Shown piece after piece: positions 59,201 to 64,000 of a stretch of DNA of 64,000 bases. Within the stretch, counting starts at the first letter, position 1. Every line of letters starts with the position of its first letter. The DNA is from Cryptomeria japonica (taxonomy: Eukaryota; Streptophyta; Pinopsida; Cupressales; Cupressaceae). The stretch spans positions 876,563,594 to 876,627,593 of the forward strand of contig NC_081409.1 in the NCBI RefSeq assembly GCF_030272615.1, written 5' to 3'. Position numbers and translations under genes: made by a program. Below the pieces are notes generated by a model, which had not been told where the DNA came from, did not search any database, and worked only from the letters and a program-made list of their open reading frames with translations.

Positions 59201-59443
59201 GGATTCTGCCACATCTGCTGAATGCATGGAAAAGTTGTGCAAATTGTCATTGTGTGTAGCATTGTTGTTTGTAGTGTCCAGGTTTTCAACATTTGGAATG
59301 TTTCTATAGGCATCCATGTCAGGTAATGTAGTATGATCAGAATTGAAAAAGATATCATTGTCATACTCATAAGAACTCAGGTTTGCAGACTCTTGAGCCT
59401 CTTTAGTTTCTCTCCTAGATTTTTGAAGACGGGTTTCAACCAT
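56294..59443 (-). pseudogene. Tat1 gag-protease
   Basis: The ATG at 59443-59441 (MVETRLQKSRRETKEAQES) opens one frame ending at the TGA at 56294. It is interrupted by TGA at 57734 and TAG at 57020, with no frameshift. A Pro/His/Tyr-rich N-terminus is followed by a Ty3/gypsy Gag core (GKGDPKAHIRQF, LFPQSLGDQAMEWFSQL, SFASFLQRWRNLASKC). Then comes a zinc-like motif YCEFHKSKGHKTGNCHRL and IQDLIDRGDIEI. The protease is at about 56890-56860, with RVLIDGGAGLN (Asp-Gly-Gly) and ILLGRPWIHEM downstream. The final four bases (ATGA) overlap the start of pol in another frame. It would supply capsid, nucleocapsid-like and protease functions. Confidence 0.92.
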
Positions 59444-59939
59444 GAACTAGGTATTGACCGAGATGTGTGAGACTAGATGAAAATGGAAAAAAAAATATGG
59501 AAGACCAAGAGTTGGATGAAATGTAAATGAATCTGAAGTGTACTTGCAATGTCTAAAGTGTAAGACCAAGTATGTATGTAGTAGAGTAGGTGTGACTTCC
59601 AAAGAGAGGATAGTTTCTCTTGATGAGGTAAGTTGACCTTGACTCTAAGTAAGACCAAATGAGACCCAAAGGTAAGAAACCTTGATGAAGGACCACTTAG
59701 CAAAATGTTGTTGTACGTAGTATGTTGACAAAGTATAGTGAGGACAAGCAAGTGACCTTTTGACTCAAGTTTAGACAAATGTGAATGTAAAGTGAGATGT
59801 GAAGCAATGATGGACTTTGTGAGACCCAAGGATAGGTTGACTGCTAAATGAAATCCTAGAGAAATGACCTAGGAAGCTCAAGAATTTTGAAACTGACTGT
59901 GTTTGTTTGCTGGACTGTAACAATTTTTTCAATTCTGAA

Positions 59940-60130
59940 CACAGACGTGCCTGTACACTTCACAGACGTGGTTTCGTGACACAGATGTGGCTCTGTTCAA
60001 CACAGACACGCCTCTGTGATTTTGTGCAAATTGCAATGTTGATTCTGGGAACACAGACACGTTTCTACCCTTCATAGATGTGGTTATACAACACAGACGC
60101 TATTATGTCAGACACAGACGCATTTCTGCA
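59940..60130 (+). repeat. CACAGACG(T/C)G repeat cluster, Tat1 leader (inner)
   Basis: About eight variants are spaced by 15-40 bases, in inverse orientation to the cluster at 47612-47880. Confidence 0.75.
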
Positions 60131-61339
60131 AAATTTGTGCAATTTTTTCCAGTCTGTGAAGTTGTTTTGTTGTGACCAAATCTGACTGTTTGACTATTTT
60201 TTGTGACAAGAGGACACAATATTGATGAAGACCCAATGTTTGCAAGTGTCTAGACTCAAAAAATGACTCCAATAAAAGTGTGTTGTTTGATGTAAAATTG
60301 TTTTGCATACACTTGAAGACACAAAAGACACAATGTTTTGCTGTTTGGTCTTGAATGTTTTGAATGTTTAAAATAAGTCAAGCACAATTCTTATGGCTGG
60401 CCAACACAATAGTTGTTGATCCCACATGGGGTTTTACCCCCGAGGCTACGCTATTCAGAGCGGATACTTAGATGCTTGACCTCACTGGCTCCACCCTTGG
60501 CACTCACTTCTCGGGTCAGCCAAGCATCAGTCCCCACGAAAACTCCCCGTGGCAAACTTTGTATCTCTACTAAGAACCGTATGTGTGTGGGCCGCTACCA
60601 GAGGTTCGACCTCCTGCCCCAACAACTAGAAGGATTTGGGCTTCTAAAACAAAAAAGGTGCTAGTAAGGGCATCCGCTCGTGTGGCCATACATGCGACAC
60701 TTTCAGCTCTGTAAATATAGAAGGCTCCCAGCCGGTAGGGGTTACGCCCTACAACTGATCAAATAAATTTGATCAAACGGGTTTATGGGGAGACATAGTG
60801 TCGGTATGAACTAATCAGCACACGTTATCCATAGTTTTCACCATGAATACATTTGTTTATAGTGGTTCGGAAGAGGTGGGTTTTCCTCGCTACCACTTGG
60901 GTCGTTCTCTTCTCACTAGTAGTCCTAATGACCACATGGGAAGACATGCCCTCTAAAGATTAAACAAAAAGAGCCTATTGCTCAAAGACACAAAAGACAA
61001 TGATTCAATTTTAGTGCACCAATTGAAGTGTTTGCTAGTCTATGAAAATAAGGCACACAATAAAAATCTAAAAACCCTTGCCAAGGACCTGCAACAAAGA
61101 GTTGTTAGTAGTTTGGATTGTTTCAAATAATCACCCCTTCCTGCAAGCACACAAGTTAGGTAAATTTTAAACCCAAAAGACTTTGTGAAAATAGGGGCCT
61201 TCAACCAAATGATTTTGCTTTCAAGACAAGCTGCACCGATTTCGTTAGCTAGATCTGAAAATGTTAGCGCAAAATAAACCAGATCTGAAACCCTAAATGC
61301 AAAATCCAAAACTGAATCAATAAAACCCAAAATTTGAAA

Positions 61340-61620
61340 CTGTTGAACACAGACACAATTACCCTCAACACAGACATGAGTTCGTGACGCATACGTGGTT
61401 CTGTGAGGCGCAGACGTGACTACAGAACGTAGACACAGCTTCTGGACACAGACGCGACTAAAAACAGCGCAGACGCGACTTTATAACACAAACGCGCTTT
61501 CTTGGAACTTGCAAAATAAAATACTGCCAATAACATTGACACGATTCTAGATGTCACAGACGCGCCAGAAAAACAAAAACGTGATCCGAAAGTGCACAGA
61601 CGTGGGAATATCAAAATGCT
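61340..61620 (+). repeat. CACAGACGCG repeat cluster, Tat1 leader (outer)
   Basis: About ten variants (CACAGACGCG, GCAGACGCG, CACAGACGTG) lie within 100-370 bases of the primer site. Confidence 0.78.
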
Positions 61621-61693
61621 GCTGAAAACGTTAGATCTGCAACTTCACAATACAAAATCTGCAACAAGGATGTTAAATGCAAAAGGGACAAGA

Positions 61694-61711
61694 GTCCCAC
61701 CGGGCGTGCCA
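61694..61711 (-). other. putative primer binding site of Tat1
   Basis: The sense strand reads TGGCACGCCCGGTGGGAC three bases after the 5' LTR. It begins with TGG as expected. I could not match it to a specific tRNA with confidence. Confidence 0.65.
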
Positions 61712-61714
61712 AAA

Positions 61715-62482
61715 TGTATATGGTGAAAATGGATAACAACAATAACAATATTGAAAGGCTAAATGAATTCAACCACAAAACCCTAGCCTAACAACAACAA
61801 AGATCCACCATAACATATGAAGATTACCTAAGACAATGCAAATCAAATGAAATCACAAAGATTATACCATCACATGTCCAATAGGGTTTTGATCTCCATT
61901 CTTCCTATCTCCATTGATCTTCCTTGATATATTTGCTCTCAGATTTTATGTGCACAAGAGCTCAACAAAGAACGGAATGTGGTTGCAAGTAGGATCAAAA
62001 TGTAGTCAATTGCATAAAAATGATTCATTAGGGTTTGATAATGAAGGAAGCATCTCCTTATATAGAAGACACTATATGAAATGGAGGGATAAGATTGAGA
62101 GGTGTAAAAGGAGGTCGGCTATGATTAGAGGGTAGGTAAAAGAAATAATAAAATAATGAAAGGGGTAGGTAGTGTAGGAATTAAGAGATGAATGACATGT
62201 GTCATAGGTAGAAAAGGTTAATGAATTAATTAAATAAATAAAGATTTATTTAATTAATAGAAGAAGTGGGATCAATTAAATAAATAAGATATTTATTTAA
62301 TTTAGGAAAAGGATAATTTAAATAAATAAATGTATTTATTTAAATAAGAAATAAGGCTAGAAGAGGATAAATGAATTAATTAAATAAATAAAGATTTATT
62401 TAATTAATAGAAGAATTAGGCTTAGATAATTAAATAAATAAAATATTTATTTAATTAGACTGGACAATTTTGGGTGTCTACA
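61715..62482 (-). repeat. Tat1 5' LTR
   Basis: It is 768 bp and pairs with 46329-47091. A TATA box is at 62057-62066. GTTGC follows at 62483-62487. Confidence 0.95.
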
Positions 62483-63250
62483 GTTGCCAAAGTATGAAGT
62501 TCTTGTGCTGGTACACGAATCAACTTCCCATGGATCTAACATTGTTTGTATGTTTTAGCTATCTGAAAATAATCTCATTCCATAGTTGGCCAATAATAAC
62601 CCAAGCGTATGAGTTTTTTCAAAAGGGTAAGACCACTTGAATGAGTGCCACAAATGTCGTTATGGACTTTATTTAAGGCCTTCTCAGATTCTTCTTGCTC
62701 AAGAAATCTTAAGAGAGTACCATCCATACCTCATTTAAAAAGGGTATCCGTGACAATAGTATAATGGGAGGATTGGTGAATAAAGTTTCTCTTTTGGTTC
62801 TTTGACAAGTCAAGAGGGAGGACATTATCTTTCAGTTATGTGAGTTTTTCCATAGCGGGAGGAATCATGTCCAACAAGGTGACAAATAATTTAGGAATCA
62901 GGACAATCATGTGCAAGGTAAAACGACTCTTCCACCAGGAATTCGTAATGCTCTTGATTTTCCTGTGTCTGCAATAGAGAAGCAAGTGTTGCCATTGCGT
63001 CTGCTGCTTTGTTGTCATTCCTTAGAATTTGCTGAAAATTTATTTCGACAAACTATTTATTGACATCATCAACCATCTTCTTATAGGGCATTAGCTTTTC
63101 ATCCTTTGTTTGATAATCATCATTGATTTGATTGATGACGAGCTGAGAGTCTCCAAAGACTTGTAGCTGTGTAATGTTCCACTCTATGGCCATTTTGATT
63201 CTCGTGACCAAAGCTTCATATTCTTCTATATTGTTGGTGCATGGGAAGCT
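62483..63250 (-). pseudogene. Gy2 second RNase H and integrase N-terminal part
   Basis: This is the minus-strand continuation of pol that resumes at 46328 beyond Tat1. It holds EEYEALVTRI, VFGDSQLVI, DDYQTKDEKLMPYKKMVDDV and ADAMATLASL, all homologous to Tat1 53560-53290. A decayed integrase zinc region follows, and QELHTLATS lies at the Tat1 insertion point. Multiple stops are present. Confidence 0.82.
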
Positions 63251-63256
63251 TAATTT

Positions 63257-64000
63257 TTACACTTTTGGAATTGTATGACCTTGTGGTGTGATGAATAGTA
63301 TGCTTGCTCTTGATCCATTTTGTGTTCCATTATTGATGCCTGCTCCTGGACTGATATTTGGGTGATGTATTATAAGATCTGGATCCAACCCTGGAATGTC
63401 TGCATATGACCATCTTTTGATTTGCCTCCTTTTGAAGAGTTCCAAATATTTTTGCCTTGCTAGTTCTGATAGAGAAGTTTTTGGATATAGATCAGTTGTG
63501 CCAATGTTAACTGCCTTTGTCATTTCTATTAGGATAGATGACCTCTCTTGATAAAATTCAGGTAAGGTGTCAAATCTCCCATCTTTCGGCACCTTGAGGA
63601 GGTTTTCACCTTTAGATGCATCCTTTCTTTTTACTTTTTCTCGGTCTAATGTTGCCAGTAAATGGTTTTCAACATTAGACCTGATATTGTTTTCTTTATT
63701 TTCATTTTTGCGACTAGGAGATTTGGTACCCACTTGACTCAAAGATACCTTAGCGAAATCCCTAGTGGAATTTGTTGTGGGTTCGATTGCATTAATATAT
63801 ATGGATATGACATGGTCATTAGGAAAGGTATCAATGGTGGTATGTGTTTCATTTTGCCAGTCCATAAGTTTAGGATGGATTAAGGGTAAAGGATCCTTAG
63901 GTTGAATTGTTACAAAGATATTAGGGGTCATGATAGAGATGTCAGAGCTTTCAATATGCATTTCAATGTCTAGAATGATACTCTTGTTAGAATGACCTCT
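63257..64000 (-). pseudogene. Gy2 pol N-terminal part with RT deleted
   Basis: The frame enters from beyond the window. It contains KVKRKDASKGENLLKVP and DGRFDTLPEF, parallel to Tat1 55320-55230, then KRWSYADIPGLDPDLIIHH, parallel to Tat1 just before RT. Immediately afterwards, near 63350, the sequence jumps to ASILFITPQGHTIPK, which in Tat1 starts the second RNase H. All of RT and the first RNase H, about 1.4 kb in Tat1, is missing. The element is a deletion derivative. Confidence 0.82.

Larger units (their letters stand above)
59444..61693 (-). other. Tat1 leader (5' untranslated region)
   Basis: The leader is 2.25 kb and non-coding. It contains CACAGACG(C/T)G clusters (59940-60130 and 61340-61620). 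A GC-richer, stem-prone part at about 60410-60960 has CCCCGAGG and CCCCACGAAAACTCCCCGTGG-type words. Long leaders are usual in Tat-group elements. No frame with recognisable motifs is present. Confidence 0.6.
46329..62482 (-). mobile_element. Tat1: Tat-like Ty3/gypsy element, 16.2 kb, with antisense gene
   Basis: LTRs of 763 bp (46329-47091) and 768 bp (61715-62482) begin TGTATATGG and end GTCTACA on the plus strand. A GTTGC duplication (46324-46328 and 62483-62487) marks the insertion into the integrase region of Gy2. On the minus strand the order is leader, gag-protease (59443-56294), then pol (56297-51921) with G-patch, RT, RNase H, second RNase H and integrase. A 4.8 kb 3' region follows. 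The second RNase H after the first is typical of the Tat group. The 3' region carries a plus-strand plant-mobile-domain frame (48296-50209). Confidence 0.95.

Noticed and set aside
60410-60970. Possible ribosomal RNA fragment
   Set aside because: I recognise no conserved rRNA motif in it; it sits in the Tat1 leader.

Overview
The window is plant nuclear DNA made almost entirely of nested LTR retrotransposons, with one SINE and no recognisable host gene. The AT-rich sequence, the very large Ty3/gypsy elements with two RNase H domains, and the layered nesting suggest a seed plant with a large genome, most likely a gymnosperm. That taxonomic reading is inference. Four young insertions are framed by exact target-site duplications (TSDs) that I could read: E1 (1403-8004, GAGAT), E2 (10676-18735, GATGG), Copia2 (35049-41749, CTTAG) and Tat1 (46329-62482, GTTGC).

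Layout. 1-29779 is an old minus-strand gypsy element (Gy0; LTR at 1-868, decayed gag/protease at 28370-29779). It is split by two related non-autonomous LTR elements (E1, E2) and by a decayed plus-strand Ty1/copia element (Copia1, 19070-27822), whose 5' LTR carries a solo LTR (19103-20642). 29780-33241 is the LTR and leader of a plus-strand gypsy (Gy1) that hosts a tRNA-derived SINE (31708-32048). 33242-42399 is the start of another plus-strand gypsy (Gy3), whose LTR is split by Copia2. From 42400 to the window end runs a minus-strand Tat-like gypsy (Gy2) that lacks reverse transcriptase and is split by Tat1, a 16.2 kb Tat-like element.

How the parts work together. Copia1 and Copia2 encode the usual Gag-protease-integrase-RT-RNase H. 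E1 and E2 encode no polymerase or integrase. They carry the same initiator-Met primer site, the same polypurine tract, the same LTR end motif and the same LTR hairpins as the Copia elements, so they are probably mobilised in trans by Copia proteins. In place of pol, E1 and E2 carry a coiled-coil/multi-CCHC protein and a conserved reading frame of about 1,070-1,080 codons that I cannot assign. Tat1 has a gag-pro frame and a pol frame (G-patch, RT, RNase H, second RNase H, integrase) that overlap by four bases. On the opposite strand of its 3' region it carries a GC-rich gene of the plant mobile domain (MAIN-like) type.

Most exciting candidates: (1) a pair of RNA hairpins with compensatory changes shared by five LTR families, autonomous and non-autonomous; (2) the long conserved protein of E1/E2; (3) the antisense plant-mobile-domain gene captured by Tat1. 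All coding regions carry in-frame stops, so these copies are relics. In several of them the reading frame is otherwise free of frameshifts.
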